DNA of 64,000 nucleotides from AC-56 sp963798705 (GTDB lineage Bacteria; Actinomycetota; Thermoleophilia; Solirubrobacterales; 70-9): assembly GCA_963798705.1 (NCBI GenBank), contig CAWCTW010000005.1, forward strand, positions 372,001 through 436,000, read 5' to 3'. The notes under the pieces were generated by a model. The model was not told the origin of the DNA and did not search any database. It saw nothing but the letters and a program-made list of their open reading frames with translations. Below, one piece after another: positions 28,595 through 38,094 of the stretch; position 1 is the stretch's first letter, and each line of letters begins with the position of its first letter. Made by a program: the position numbers and the translations under genes.

Positions 28595-29278
28595 TCAGTC
28601 CCAGACGAACGGCGGGTACCTCGTCACCATCCAGTACTGGTACGCGCTGGACCTCGCGCCCCAGCGGAGCCCGATCCGGGCGATGTTGAAGAGCCCTTCC
28701 GGGAACCGCCGGGTGAACAGGATCGTGAAGAAGGCGAAGAACACCATGATCTCCGCCAGGTACAGGACGAGGGTCGCGACGATCTGGTACGGGATGACCA
28801 GCAGCCAGGTTACGAGCGGGCGCCAGCGCTCCACGTGCTCGGGATACTCGATATCGAAGTGCACGGGATAGGCGGGATCGTCATCGAGAGTGAACGGCGG
28901 ATACGGATCCACCATCAGGAACACATAGGCCGTGACCCGCAGCGCCCATCGATGGACGCCGACCATGTAGTCGAACATCCCCCTGGGATACCGCCCCGTG
29001 AACAGCACCACGAAGAACGAGGCGATGGCCACGAACAGCGCTCCGATCCCCAGCACGATCAGCACGAGGAAGTGCGGAATCGCCAGAAGCCACTTGATCA
29101 GGGGCATAAACCGGCTGTACTCCTCCTGCCTCTCGATGTCCAGATGCACCGGGTAGTCCGCCGCTGAGCTCACCGCGGTCGGCGGTGCAGCAGGCGGCGG
29201 CGGTGCGGGCGGCTGGGCCCCACCGGACGGGCCGGTCGGCGCCTCGGGCGCGCCCGGCGTCTCAGGCGTTTCGGTCAT
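28595..29278 (-). CDS. DUF4389-type membrane protein with internal duplication
   Basis: 227 aa. A proline/alanine-rich N-terminus (1-40) precedes two similar halves. Each half has YPVH(L/F)DIE, a hydrophobic double helix, then (R/K)(Y/F)P.G(M/L)F and a YPPF end (about 42-132 and 137-227). Two pairs of membrane helices are predicted. The family is common in Actinobacteria and its function is unknown. A good GGAGGGG ribosome-binding site precedes the ATG. Confidence 0.87.
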   Translation of the reverse strand: MTETPETPGAPEAPTGPSGGAQPPAPPPPAAPPTAVSSAADYPVHLDIERQEEYSRFMPLIKWLLAIPHFLVLIVLGIGALFVAIASFFVVLFTGRYPRGMFDYMVGVHRWALRVTAYVFLMVDPYPPFTLDDDPAYPVHFDIEYPEHVERWRPLVTWLLVIPYQIVATLVLYLAEIMVFFAFFTILFTRRFPEGLFNIARIGLRWGARSSAYQYWMVTRYPPFVWD

Positions 29279-29433
29279 GTCCCCTCCGTTCGGGTTATCC
29301 GCCTGCGACCATCAGACAGCCGCGGCGGGTTACTGGATTGCGCGCATCATGTCATGTGGATCGGCGGCGAACGTGAAATTTTCGTCGCAGCCGCAGACCG
29401 CATGAGCAAGCGGCAATCGACGTACAGCGCGGC

Positions 29434-30441
29434 TCAGGTCCCGTCGCCCTCGATCCAGGGCATCATCTTCCGCAGGTCGGATCCCACCTGCTCGACCTGG
29501 TGACCGGCGGCCTCGTCGCGCAGCCGCTGGAAGCTCTCGGCGCCGGCCTGGTTCTCCGCGATCCACTCGCGAGCGAACTCGCCCGACTGGATATCGGCGA
29601 GCAGCCGGCGCATTGCCGCCCGCGTCTCGTCGCCGATCACCCGCTTGCCGCGGGTCATGTCGCCGTACTCGGCTGTGTTGGAGATCGAGTGGCGCATGCC
29701 CTGGATCCCCTTCTCGTACATCAGGTCGACGATCAGCTTCAGCTCGTGGAGGCATTCGAAGTACGCGAGACGGGGGTCGTAGCCGGCTTCCACGAGGGTC
29801 TCGAAGCCCGCGCGCACCAGCTCGGTCGCCCCGCCGCAAAGAACCGCCTGCTCGCCGAACAGATCCGTCTCGCACTCGTCCTTGAAGGTCGTCTCGATCA
29901 CCCCCGCCCGTGTGCCCCCGATGCCCTTCGCGTAGGCGAGGACGAGGTCGCGGGCGTGACCCGTGGCGTCCTGGTGCACCGCCATCAGGCACGGGACGCC
30001 GCGCCCCTCGGCGAACTGCCGGCGCACGAGATGGCCAGGGCCCTTGGGCGCGACCATGCCGACGTCGACCTCGGCCGGGGGCTCGACCTGCTCGAAGTGG
30101 ATCGAGAAGCCGTGGGCGAACATCAGGAGGTTTCCGGGGGCGATCCCGTCGCGGATCTCCGCCTCCCAGACCTCCGCCTGCCGCTCGTCGGGAAGCAGGA
30201 TCATCACCACGTCGCCGCGACTGGCGGCCTCGGGGACGTCGAGGACCGTCAGCCCCTCCCCCTCCGCCTCGGAGCGGCTGGCCGAGTCGGGGCGGAGCCC
30301 CACGACCACGTCGCAGCCCGAGTCGCGCAGATTGAGGGCATGCGCGTGGCCCTGCGATCCGTATCCCAGGACCGCGATCGTCTTGCCCTCGAGGTGCCCC
30401 AGGTCGGCGTCGTCGTCGTAGAAGATGTCTGCGTCGTTCAT
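29434..30441 (-). CDS. ilvC: Ketol-acid reductoisomerase
   Basis: Converts acetolactate and acetohydroxybutyrate to dihydroxy acids in Val/Leu/Ile synthesis; 335 aa, class I (short) type. GYGSQGHAHALNLRDSG at 27-43, and GLRPDSASR with two serines in the cofactor loop, which predicts NADPH use. Metal ligands fall in DECETDLFGEQ and the C-terminal knot region. It follows a SnoaL-like gene by 64 bp; that gap holds a copy of the box-plus-hairpin leader element. Separate from ilvBN, which lies 10 kb away on the same strand. Confidence 0.97.
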   Translation of the reverse strand: MNDADIFYDDDADLGHLEGKTIAVLGYGSQGHAHALNLRDSGCDVVVGLRPDSASRSEAEGEGLTVLDVPEAASRGDVVMILLPDERQAEVWEAEIRDGIAPGNLLMFAHGFSIHFEQVEPPAEVDVGMVAPKGPGHLVRRQFAEGRGVPCLMAVHQDATGHARDLVLAYAKGIGGTRAGVIETTFKDECETDLFGEQAVLCGGATELVRAGFETLVEAGYDPRLAYFECLHELKLIVDLMYEKGIQGMRHSISNTAEYGDMTRGKRVIGDETRAAMRRLLADIQSGEFAREWIAENQAGAESFQRLRDEAAGHQVEQVGSDLRKMMPWIEGDGT

Positions 30442-30453
30442 GGCGTGTTCGGG

Positions 30454-30489
30454 CGCGGAGCTTTAGCTCCGCGACTGGCAGGTGTCGTT
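30454..30489 (-). promoter_or_regulatory. Leader element copy 2 (box plus hairpin), ilvC
   Basis: Minus-strand box AACGACACCTGCCAGT is followed by a perfect hairpin CGCGGAGC-TAAA-GCTCCGCG (30473-30454), 12 nt before the ilvC ATG. The box frame can be read from a GTG at 30504 as MERLKNDTCQSRS then TAA, matching the Asp-Thr-Cys core of the argH and gatC copies. A TAGAGT at 30508-30503 is a possible -10, but a transcript from it would start after that GTG. Confidence 0.6.
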
Positions 30490-30505
30490 TTTAAGGCGTT
30501 CCACT

Positions 30506-30907
30506 CTACGGATGCGGACGCTCCATGAACCACTCGGTGAACTCACGGCACCGGCCATCGCCGTCGAAGCGCATCACGTAACAGTTGTCGTAGACCTTCT
30601 CCACTGGGCCGCCGGGACGCTCGAAGTAGGTGCTCGAACCGGTGGCGACGGCGACGTCGCCGTCCAGGGCGACCGGCTCGTAGGTGGCGTCGTAGGTGCC
30701 CTCCGGGTCGCGGGTCGGGGCGCCCTCGTGATCCCCTTCGGCCAGCCACGACTCGACCACCGCGTCTCGACCCCGGATCGGATCGTCGTACGGGTGGAAG
30801 CGGTACGCCACGTCATCGCTGAACAGCGCCCCGATCCGGTCTCGCTCGTATGTCTTCCACGCCTCCACGTACTCGTCCAGCCAGCGGGCCACCATCGTCT
30901 CGTCCAT
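30506..30907 (-). CDS. SnoaL-like / NTF2-fold protein
   Basis: 133 aa, a single cone-shaped NTF2-like domain: helix WLDEYVEAWKTYERDRIGALFSDDVAYRFHPYDDPIRG then a four-stranded sheet ending with EFTEWFMERP. Family members are small isomerases, hydrolases or ligand-binding proteins. The specific role is unknown. It starts 15 bp after menE and is followed by ilvC. Confidence 0.85.
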   Translation of the reverse strand: MDETMVARWLDEYVEAWKTYERDRIGALFSDDVAYRFHPYDDPIRGRDAVVESWLAEGDHEGAPTRDPEGTYDATYEPVALDGDVAVATGSSTYFERPGGPVEKVYDNCYVMRFDGDGRCREFTEWFMERPHP

Positions 30908-30922
30908 CGCTTCCTCCTCGTT

Positions 30923-32248
30923 TCAGCGCAGCGCTCGGCGCAGCAGTTTGCCCGATGGCGTGCGTGGAAGCTCGGCGACGAACTCGAATCGCTTGGGGAC
31001 CTTGAAGCGGGCCAGCGACTCGGCACAGTGATCCCGCAGCTCGGCCGCACCGGCCGCGGCGCCCTCGTGCAGGACGACCACGGCCTCGACTGCCTCCTGC
31101 CACTCGGGATCGACCCTTCCCACCACAGCCGCGTCGGCCACCTCGGGATGACGAAGCAGGACCTCCTCGATCTCGGCGGGCAGCACGTTCTCGCCCCCGG
31201 AGACGATCACGTCGCCCAGACGATCCTCGACGTACAGGAACCCTTCGTCGTCGATCCGGCCCAGATCGCCGGTGTGGAGCCAGCCGTCCTCATCCGCGCA
31301 ACCAGGCGCGACCACCGGCCCCTGGACGCAGATCTCGCCGTCGAAGATGCGCAGGTGGGTCGTCAGGAGTGGCCGCCCGGCCGCCCCCAGTCTCCGGCGC
31401 GCGTCGTCGGGAGCGAGCGTGGTCACCTGGGAGGCGGTCTCGGTGAGGCCATAGGTCTGGACGACCGACGCGCCGCGACCCATCGCATCCTCGAGCACAT
31501 CGATGGGGACCGGGCCACCGCCGACGAGGATCGCCCTCGGCCGCGAGAGGTCCACGCCGGCCGCGAGGAGCCGTACGAGCTGCGTCGTGACCACCGACGC
31601 CAGGGTGATGCCGTCGCGCTCGAGCGAGTCGGCCACCCTGTCCGTGTCGAAGCCGTCCTGCACCACCGCACCCGTCCCGTAGATGACCGAGCGCATCACG
31701 ATCTCCAGGCCGGCGACGTGATACATCGGCAGGCAGCACAGCCAGCGATCCGCGGGGTCGACGCCGAGGTTGAAGGCCGACCCCACGGCGCTCCACAGAT
31801 GGTTTCCGTAGGTGAGCCCGACCGGGCGCGGTCGGCCCGACGTGCCGCTGGTCAGGATCCGGCAGTGCAGGGCGTCCAGATGATGCTCGCCCAGCAGGGG
31901 CAGGTCCGCCTCGCTCATCGTCTCGTGGTCGGACCCCGTGATCACGAGCGCCGGCTGCGCGCGTTCGAGCTCCGCCTCCAGCTCCGACGGGGCCAAAGCC
32001 GGGTTGAGCGGATGCACGACCGCCCCGAGCTTCATCAGGGCATGGATCACCACCACGTACTCCAATCCCGCCGGCCGGCTGATGGCGACGCTCGCACCCC
32101 GGCGTACGCCACGGGCGGCGAGCCGGCGCGCGGCCCTCGTCGCCTCGGCCTCGAGCTCGTCGTAGGACAGCTCGAGGCCGTCGGCGATCAGCGCGACGCG
32201 GTCGGGACAGGTCTCGGCCCGTTGTGCCAGCCAGTTGTCGAGGATCAT
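30923..32248 (-). CDS. menE: o-Succinylbenzoate-CoA ligase
   Basis: ATP-dependent activation of o-succinylbenzoate in menaquinone synthesis; 441 aa. Adenylate-forming motifs: ILTSGTSGRPRPVGLTYGN (P-loop), YGLTETASQ, DGWLHTGDLG and the terminal PRTPSGKLLRRAL lysine. Assignment to MenE rather than another acyl-CoA ligase rests on the neighbouring menB, menA, menC, menD and menF. ATG at 32248 is used; it is divergent from menB with 43 bp between. Confidence 0.88.
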   Translation of the reverse strand: MILDNWLAQRAETCPDRVALIADGLELSYDELEAEATRAARRLAARGVRRGASVAISRPAGLEYVVVIHALMKLGAVVHPLNPALAPSELEAELERAQPALVITGSDHETMSEADLPLLGEHHLDALHCRILTSGTSGRPRPVGLTYGNHLWSAVGSAFNLGVDPADRWLCCLPMYHVAGLEIVMRSVIYGTGAVVQDGFDTDRVADSLERDGITLASVVTTQLVRLLAAGVDLSRPRAILVGGGPVPIDVLEDAMGRGASVVQTYGLTETASQVTTLAPDDARRRLGAAGRPLLTTHLRIFDGEICVQGPVVAPGCADEDGWLHTGDLGRIDDEGFLYVEDRLGDVIVSGGENVLPAEIEEVLLRHPEVADAAVVGRVDPEWQEAVEAVVVLHEGAAAGAAELRDHCAESLARFKVPKRFEFVAELPRTPSGKLLRRALR

Positions 32249-32291
32249 CGGGTGAAGTCCCGGTTCGCCATCGGCAGGGATAATTCCGAAC

Positions 32292-33170
32292 ATGCCGATT
32301 CGGCACAAGGACGCTCCGCCCGAAGCCGAGCTCTTCGCGCCCGCCGAGTGGCGGCGCGCGGCCGACTTCGAGGACATCCTGTACGAGCGCAGCGAGGGGA
32401 TCGCGAGGATCACGATCAATCGCCCGGAGGTCCGCAACGCCTTCCGCCCGCAGACCCTGGCGGAGCTGCGGGAGGCGTTCGCCCTGGCTCGCGACGACCT
32501 CGAGGTCGCCGCGATCATCTTCACCGGTGCGGGCGACGAGGCGTTCTGCTCCGGAGGCGATCAACGAATCCGGGGAGAGGACGGCTACATCGGCGACGAC
32601 GAGGTGGCCCGGCGCGGCGTCGGCCGCCTCGACGTGGGCGACCTCCACGTGCAGATCCGCCGCACGCCCAAGCCCGTGATCGCCGCGGTGGCCGGGTACG
32701 CGGTCGGGGGCGGCCACATCCTGCATCTGGTCTGCGACCTCACGATCGCCGCCGACAACGCCCGGTTCGGTCAGACCGGCCCGCGCGTGGGGAGCTTCGA
32801 CGGCGGCTTCGGCGCCGCTCTGTTGGCGCGCAACATCGGCGTCAAGCGAGCCAAGGAGATCTGGTTCCTGTGCCGGCTCTACGACGCCGAGGAGGCGCTC
32901 GAGATGGGGTTGGTGAACGCCGTCGTCCCGGTCGCCGAGCTCGAGCGCGAGACCGTCGCCTGGTGCCGGGAGATGTCGGGCCTGTCGCCCCTGGCGCTGC
33001 GGCTGCTGAAGGCGAGCTTCAACGCCGCCGAGGACGGGCTGACGGGCCTGCAGCAGCTGTCCCACGACGCGACGCTCCTCTTCTACATGACCGAGGAGGG
33101 GCAGGAGGGCCGCAACGCGTACGTGGAGCGGCGCCCGCCCGATTTCGGCAAGTACCCGAGGCGGCCATAG
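32292..33170 (+). CDS. menB: 1,4-Dihydroxy-2-naphthoyl-CoA synthase
   Basis: Dieckmann-type ring closure of o-succinylbenzoyl-CoA; 292 aa, crotonase fold. Oxyanion-hole segments FCSGGDQ and AVGGGHILHLVCDLTIAADNARFGQTGP; VGSFDGG is also present. The QTG triplet is the mark of the bicarbonate-dependent (type I) MenB; type II enzymes have QTD. A GATAAT box 7 nt before the ATG (32279-32284) suggests a leaderless mRNA. First gene of the plus-strand menBACD run. Confidence 0.96.
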   Translation: MPIRHKDAPPEAELFAPAEWRRAADFEDILYERSEGIARITINRPEVRNAFRPQTLAELREAFALARDDLEVAAIIFTGAGDEAFCSGGDQRIRGEDGYIGDDEVARRGVGRLDVGDLHVQIRRTPKPVIAAVAGYAVGGGHILHLVCDLTIAADNARFGQTGPRVGSFDGGFGAALLARNIGVKRAKEIWFLCRLYDAEEALEMGLVNAVVPVAELERETVAWCREMSGLSPLALRLLKASFNAAEDGLTGLQQLSHDATLLFYMTEEGQEGRNAYVERRPPDFGKYPRRP

Positions 33171-33213
33171 CCAGGCTGGCGCGAGCGAGCGGAAGCAGGG
33201 GAGGCGGCCGGCG

Positions 33214-34101
33214 ATGAGACTGTGGCTGATGGCCGCGCGGCCGCGGACGCTCCCGGCCGCGATCGCGCCGGTGCTCGTGGGGACGGCCGCGGCCGTCGAG
33301 CGCGTGGAGGACATTCGGGTCGCGCCATTCCTCGCCGCGCTCGTGGGCAGCATCTTCATCCAGATCGGGACCAACCTCGCCAACGACTACTCCGACGCCA
33401 AGCGCGGGGCGGATACGGCCGACCGCCTCGGGCCGGTGCGGGTGACGTCGTCGGGACTGGTCGCACCCCGACGTGTGCTCGTGGCCACGTGGATCGCCTT
33501 TGCGGTCGCCGTGGCCGCCGGGATCTATCTGGCCACGGTCGCAGGCGTGGTGATCCTGATCGTCGGCGCGGCGTCGATCCTGGCCGGCGTCCTCTACACG
33601 GGCGGCCCCCGACCCTACGGCTACGCCGGTCTGGGCGAGGTCTTCGTGTTCGTGTTCTTCGGCCTGGTCGCGGTGAACGGCTCGTATTACGTGCAGGTCG
33701 AGCGCCTCGACTGGCTGCCGTTCGGGCTCTCCCTGTCGGTCGGGTTCCTCGCCACCGCGATCCTGGTGGTCAACAACGTCCGCGACATCGACACGGACCG
33801 CCGGGCCGCGAAGATGACCCTTGCGGTGAGGCTCGGCCGCCAGCGCACCCGGAACCTCTACGCCGGCCTGGTCTCCGGGGCGTTCGTCGCCCTTCCGATC
33901 ACCCTGCTGGTCACCGCCGGCCCGGCGTGGGCGCTTCTCGCCTTTGTGGCCACGCCGCTGGTCCACCGGCCGCTGTCAGCCGTGATGACGCGCACCGACG
34001 GCCCGGCCCTGAACGGCGCACTCGCCGGAACCGGCGCGCTGCTCGCAGCCTTCAGCGTCCTGCTCACGGCCGGGCTGCTGCTCGCCTCGCTGAGCCGATG
34101 A
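33214..34101 (+). CDS. menA: 1,4-Dihydroxy-2-naphthoate polyprenyltransferase
   Basis: UbiA-family membrane enzyme that attaches the isoprenoid chain; 295 aa with about eight hydrophobic helices. The two Asp-rich motifs are NDYSDAKRGAD near 53-63 and NNVRDIDTDRRAAK near 187-200. It ends in ATGA overlap with menC. Confidence 0.95.
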   Translation: MRLWLMAARPRTLPAAIAPVLVGTAAAVERVEDIRVAPFLAALVGSIFIQIGTNLANDYSDAKRGADTADRLGPVRVTSSGLVAPRRVLVATWIAFAVAVAAGIYLATVAGVVILIVGAASILAGVLYTGGPRPYGYAGLGEVFVFVFFGLVAVNGSYYVQVERLDWLPFGLSLSVGFLATAILVVNNVRDIDTDRRAAKMTLAVRLGRQRTRNLYAGLVSGAFVALPITLLVTAGPAWALLAFVATPLVHRPLSAVMTRTDGPALNGALAGTGALLAAFSVLLTAGLLLASLSR

Positions 34102-35171
34102 GGATCGGCGCCGTCGAGGCCGTGCCGTACGCACTTGCGTTCCGGGAGCCGTACGTCACCGCCCGCGGCCGTCTGGAGCGGCGGGAGATGGTCCTGGTGC
34201 GGATGCGAGCCGCGGAGGGCGCCGAGGGCCTCGGGGAAGCGGTTGCGATGTCGCTCAGGGGCGGCGCGAACGCCGCGGCGCTCGCCACCGAGATCACCGA
34301 GCTGGCCGTCCCGCGGCTCGTGGGCGACGAGCTGGATCCGGGCGCTGCGCGACTCGAGCCGGTTGACGGGATGTCCCCCGCGGCGAGCAGCGCGGTCGAG
34401 ATCGCGCGTCTCGATCTCGCGGCCAGGCTCGCCGGTGTGCCCCTTTGGCGTCTGCTGGGTGCCGAGTCCCTCCAGCCGGTTCGGTGCAACGCGACCCTCG
34501 TCGCCGGGCCACCGGCCGCGGTCGCGGCCGACGCGGAGCGGTGGGCCGAACGCGGCTTCGGGACCTTCAAGCTCAAGGTGGGCGTGCCGGGCGACGTCGG
34601 CCAGGTCGAGGCTGTCCGGGAGGCCGTGGGCGGCCGGGCCCGGCTGCGCGTCGACGCCAACGGCGTCTGGACGCCTCGGGAGGCCGTGCTTCGCCTGACT
34701 GCGATGGAGCGACACGGGATCGAGCTGGCCGAGCAACCGGGGGCCGACCTGGAGGACCTGGCGGCGATTCGCAACCAGACCGCGATTCCGATCGCCGCCG
34801 ACGAGAGCGTGGCGGGCGCCGAGGACGCCCGCAGGGCTATCGATCTGGGCGCGTGCCAGCTCGCCACCGTCAAGCTGGCCAAGGTGGGCGGCATCGTCAC
34901 CGCCCGAGCGATCGCGGACGAGCTCCCCGTGTACCTGTCGAGCGCGCTCGACGGGCCCGTCGGAATCGCGGCCGCGGCCCACCTGGCGCAGGTCCTGCGC
35001 CCGGCCACACCGTGGGCGGAGCTCGCGCACGGGCTCGCCACTCAGCTTCTGTTCGCGGACACGATCGCCTCGGTCGAATGCGAGCTTCGCGACGGCCTGC
35101 TCTATCCACCCGATGGCCCGGGCCTGGGGGTGGAGGTGGACGAGCGCGCCCTGGAGCGCTGCCGCATCTGA
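34098..35171 (+). CDS. menC: o-Succinylbenzoate synthase
   Basis: Enolase-superfamily dehydratase of the menaquinone pathway; 357 aa. The KxK catalytic pair is in TFKLKVG, the metal ligands in RVDAN, LAEQP and IAADES, and the second lysine in VKLAKVGG. The ATG overlaps the menA TGA as ATGA. Some family members are N-acylamino acid racemases, but context supports MenC. Confidence 0.93.
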   Translation: MRIGAVEAVPYALAFREPYVTARGRLERREMVLVRMRAAEGAEGLGEAVAMSLRGGANAAALATEITELAVPRLVGDELDPGAARLEPVDGMSPAASSAVEIARLDLAARLAGVPLWRLLGAESLQPVRCNATLVAGPPAAVAADAERWAERGFGTFKLKVGVPGDVGQVEAVREAVGGRARLRVDANGVWTPREAVLRLTAMERHGIELAEQPGADLEDLAAIRNQTAIPIAADESVAGAEDARRAIDLGACQLATVKLAKVGGIVTARAIADELPVYLSSALDGPVGIAAAAHLAQVLRPATPWAELAHGLATQLLFADTIASVECELRDGLLYPPDGPGLGVEVDERALERCRI

Positions 35172-35342
35172 GCGCCGCGCGAGACCCCGTCGCATCTATG
35201 GCGAGGTCGGGCAACGGATGGGTCGCGGGACGCCAGACGTCCGGACAGGTCATCCCCCGTCGCTCTCCGAGCCCACGCGGGCGCAGTTGACCCGCATGTA
35301 GGGGTGCGTCGGGTGGACCCATCGCCAGTAGCGTTCGCAGCG

Positions 35343-37104
35343 GTGGATCCGACCAACCGAAACACGGCTCTGGCGTCGGCGCTCGTCGAGGAGCTCGCGC
35401 GCTGCGGGCTGCGTAACGCCGTCCTGGCGCCGGGATCGCGGTCGACCCCGCTCGCGCTCGCGCTGTGGCGCCAGCCGGCAATCGAGGTCGCGGTCATCGT
35501 CGACGAGCGATCAGCAGGATTCTTCGCCCTCGGCGCCGCGCAGGGGAGCGGGCGGCCGACGGCCGTCCTCTGCACGTCCGGCACGGCGGCCGCGAACCTG
35601 CATCCTGCGATCTGCGAGGCCGACGAGGCAGGCGTGCCGCTCATCGTGCTGACCGCCGATCGCCCCCCAGAGCTGCGCGGCATCGGCGCCGGGCAGACCA
35701 TCGACCAGCTGAAGCTCTACGGGTCGGCGGTGCGGTGGTTCTGCGAGGTCGGCACCCACGACGCCGACGACGCCGGCCTCCTCCACTACCGCTCGGTTGC
35801 CTGTCGTGCCCACGCCGCCGCGCGTGGCGATCCGCGCCCGGGCCCCGTGCACCTGAACCTCGCGTGGCGCGATCCCCTGAGCCCTGAGCCGCGACGCGAG
35901 GACGTCACGGCGACGTCCGAGCTCGCCCTGCGAGGGCGAGGGGAGCGTCCGCTCACGGCGGTGACAGGCGCTCCCGGAGGCGCCGACGAGGCGCTGCTCG
36001 ACGAGCTCGGCGAGCGGATCGGGGCCTCGCCGCGGGGCCTGCTCATCGCCGGGCGGCAGCCGGATCGCGATCTGGCCGCGCCCCTGATGGACCTCGCGAG
36101 GCGATCCGGGTATCCCGTGCTCGCCGAGCCGACCTCGCAGCTGCGCCTCGGGTCCCACGACCGGGATCTCGTCGTCTGGACCTACGACACGATCGCCCGT
36201 TCGCGCCCCGCCGCGCTCGACCCCGAGCTCGCCATCCGCTTCGGCGACATGCCCACTAGCAAGGCCCTGCGGTCCTGGCTCGCCTCGCTTCCGGGCCTGC
36301 GCCAGGTAGTGGTCGACCCGGCGTTCGGCTGGAACGAGCCGTCGCGCCAGGCGGAGTCGGTGCTTCGGGCCGACGGGTGCGCGGTCGCTGGTGGACTGGC
36401 CCGACGGCTGAGCGGCCGCGCTCGGAGCCACGAATGGAGCGCCGCCTGGATGGACGCCAACGCTCGGGTGGCCGCGGTCATCGAAGAGGAGCTCGGCGCG
36501 CTGGCCGAGCCGAGCGAGCCCGGCCTTCACGCGGCCCTGGGCCGGCTCTTCGGCGACGGCGACCTCGTCTACACGGCGTCGTCGATGCCGATCCGCGATT
36601 CGGAGGCGTTCGTCGCCCCCAGCAGCGCCGCAGTGACGATTCCTGTGCAACCGGGGCGCCAACGGAATCGACGGTCTGATCTCGTCGGGGATCGGAGCGG
36701 CCACCGCCACCGGCCGGCCATGCTGGATCGTCACCGGAGACCTCGGGCTCTACCACGACATGAACGGGCTGGCCACCCTGCGTGAGAGCGGCGCACCCGT
36801 GCGGATCGTCGTGCTGAACAACGACGGCGGCGGCATCTTCGAGTTCCTGCCGCAGGGGGACCAGATCGAGCGGGAAGAGTTCGAAGCGATCCTCGGGACC
36901 CCGCTCGGAATCGATCCGGCACGGGCCGCCGAGCTTCACGGCGTCCCCCATCGCCTGGTGAAGGATCTCGCGGAGCTCGACACGGCGCCTCCGCTGGACA
37001 GCGGGATCGTCGAGATTCGGGTCGACCGCCGCCGCAACGTCGAGGTCCACCGGCGGATCGCCCATCGAGCCGCCGAGGCGCTCATCGTTCCCCAAAGCAA
37101 CTAA
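35343..37104 (+). CDS. menD: SEPHCHC synthase MenD, with apparent 1-base frameshift
   Basis: ThDP enzyme joining isochorismate and 2-oxoglutarate; about 586 aa if corrected. The first frame (from GTG 35343) gives VLAPGSRSTPLALAL and CTSGTAAANLHPAI (ThDP pyrimidine side). Near 36641-36645 (ATTCCTG) homology jumps by one base to a second frame that continues with CNRGANGIDGL, the ThDP motif GDLGLYHDMNGL and LNNDGGGIFEFLP to the stop at 37104. The total length is 3n+1, so one extra C is the simplest explanation. As written, the first frame runs out at 36785 without the cofactor motif. It could be a sequencing error or a real lesion. TAGCGT lies 8 nt before the GTG. Confidence 0.85.
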
Positions 37105-37122
37105 CGAACAAAGGAGAGCCAG

Positions 37123-38070
37123 ATGGCACGCACGTTCGAGATCCAGCGATCCGGCAGGGTCCTGACGATCCGGTTCGACAACCCACCGCACAACTTCATG
37201 GACCGTGTGATGGTGGCCGAGCTCGACCAGCTCCTGGACTCGCTCGACGGGGACCGCTCCATCGGCTCGGTCATCCTCACGGGGAAGCCGGACGGGCTGT
37301 TCATCACGCACTACGACGTCGAGGAGATCCTCGCTGGCTCGGAGGGCGTCGGGAGGAGCATCTCGGCCGCCTTGGCCGGCGCCTCGCTCCACACGGTGGG
37401 CGGGCTGGCGCGCGTCCCGGGCGCAAAGCGGGCACTCCGCCAGACCCCGGCGGCGGGGATGATCGAGCTCAGGCGGCTGCACGACGCGTTCACGCGGATG
37501 CAGCGGATGGACAAGGTCTTCATCGCCGCCATCAACGGTCCGGCCCAGGGCGGCGCGTGCGAGCTCTCGCTGGCCTGCGACATCCGCTACATGGCGAAGG
37601 GCGCCCGTTGGATCGGCCAGCCCGAGATGCTGCTGGGCTTCCCGCCGGGAGGCGGTGGCACGCAGCGGCTCGCCCGGGCGGTCGGCGCCTCCCGGGCGCT
37701 CGAGATGATCCTGGAGGGACGCGCCCTCACCCCGACGGAGGCCCACGACATCGGCCTCCTGCACAGGGTCCTGCCGGACGCCGAGCTGCTCGGCGCCGCG
37801 ATGGATTGCGCCGAGCGGATGGCGCGCAGGGCGCCGTTCTCGGTCGCGGCGGCGAAGCGCGCCGTGCTGGGCGGCTCACCCGGTCCGACGGACGACGGCT
37901 TCGCCCGCGAGCGCAAGTGGTTTCTCGCCTCCATATCCCAGCCCGCGGCGATCCGCGCGATGCGCGAGTACGCCGACCAGGTGCGGGGGTCCGGACCTCC
38001 GTTGGCGAACGACGAGGTACGCCGGGAATGGGACGAGGGCCTTGCCGTCGACCTCGTCACCGAGGACTGA
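37123..38070 (+). CDS. Enoyl-CoA hydratase/isomerase family protein
   Basis: Crotonase-fold protein of 315 aa, longer than usual because of an inserted stretch after the first oxyanion segment (about 70-115). Both catalytic glutamates of true hydratases are present: in GQPEMLLGFPPGGGGTQRL and in RALEMILEGRAL. The second oxyanion segment is GPAQGGACELSLACDIRYMA. It has its own good ribosome-binding site (AAAGGAGAGCC) and follows menD by 18 bp. A fatty-acid or short-acyl role is likely; it is not a second MenB. Confidence 0.9.
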   Translation: MARTFEIQRSGRVLTIRFDNPPHNFMDRVMVAELDQLLDSLDGDRSIGSVILTGKPDGLFITHYDVEEILAGSEGVGRSISAALAGASLHTVGGLARVPGAKRALRQTPAAGMIELRRLHDAFTRMQRMDKVFIAAINGPAQGGACELSLACDIRYMAKGARWIGQPEMLLGFPPGGGGTQRLARAVGASRALEMILEGRALTPTEAHDIGLLHRVLPDAELLGAAMDCAERMARRAPFSVAAAKRAVLGGSPGPTDDGFARERKWFLASISQPAAIRAMREYADQVRGSGPPLANDEVRREWDEGLAVDLVTED

Positions 38071-38094
38071 AACGGCACTTGCGCGAGTCCGGGC

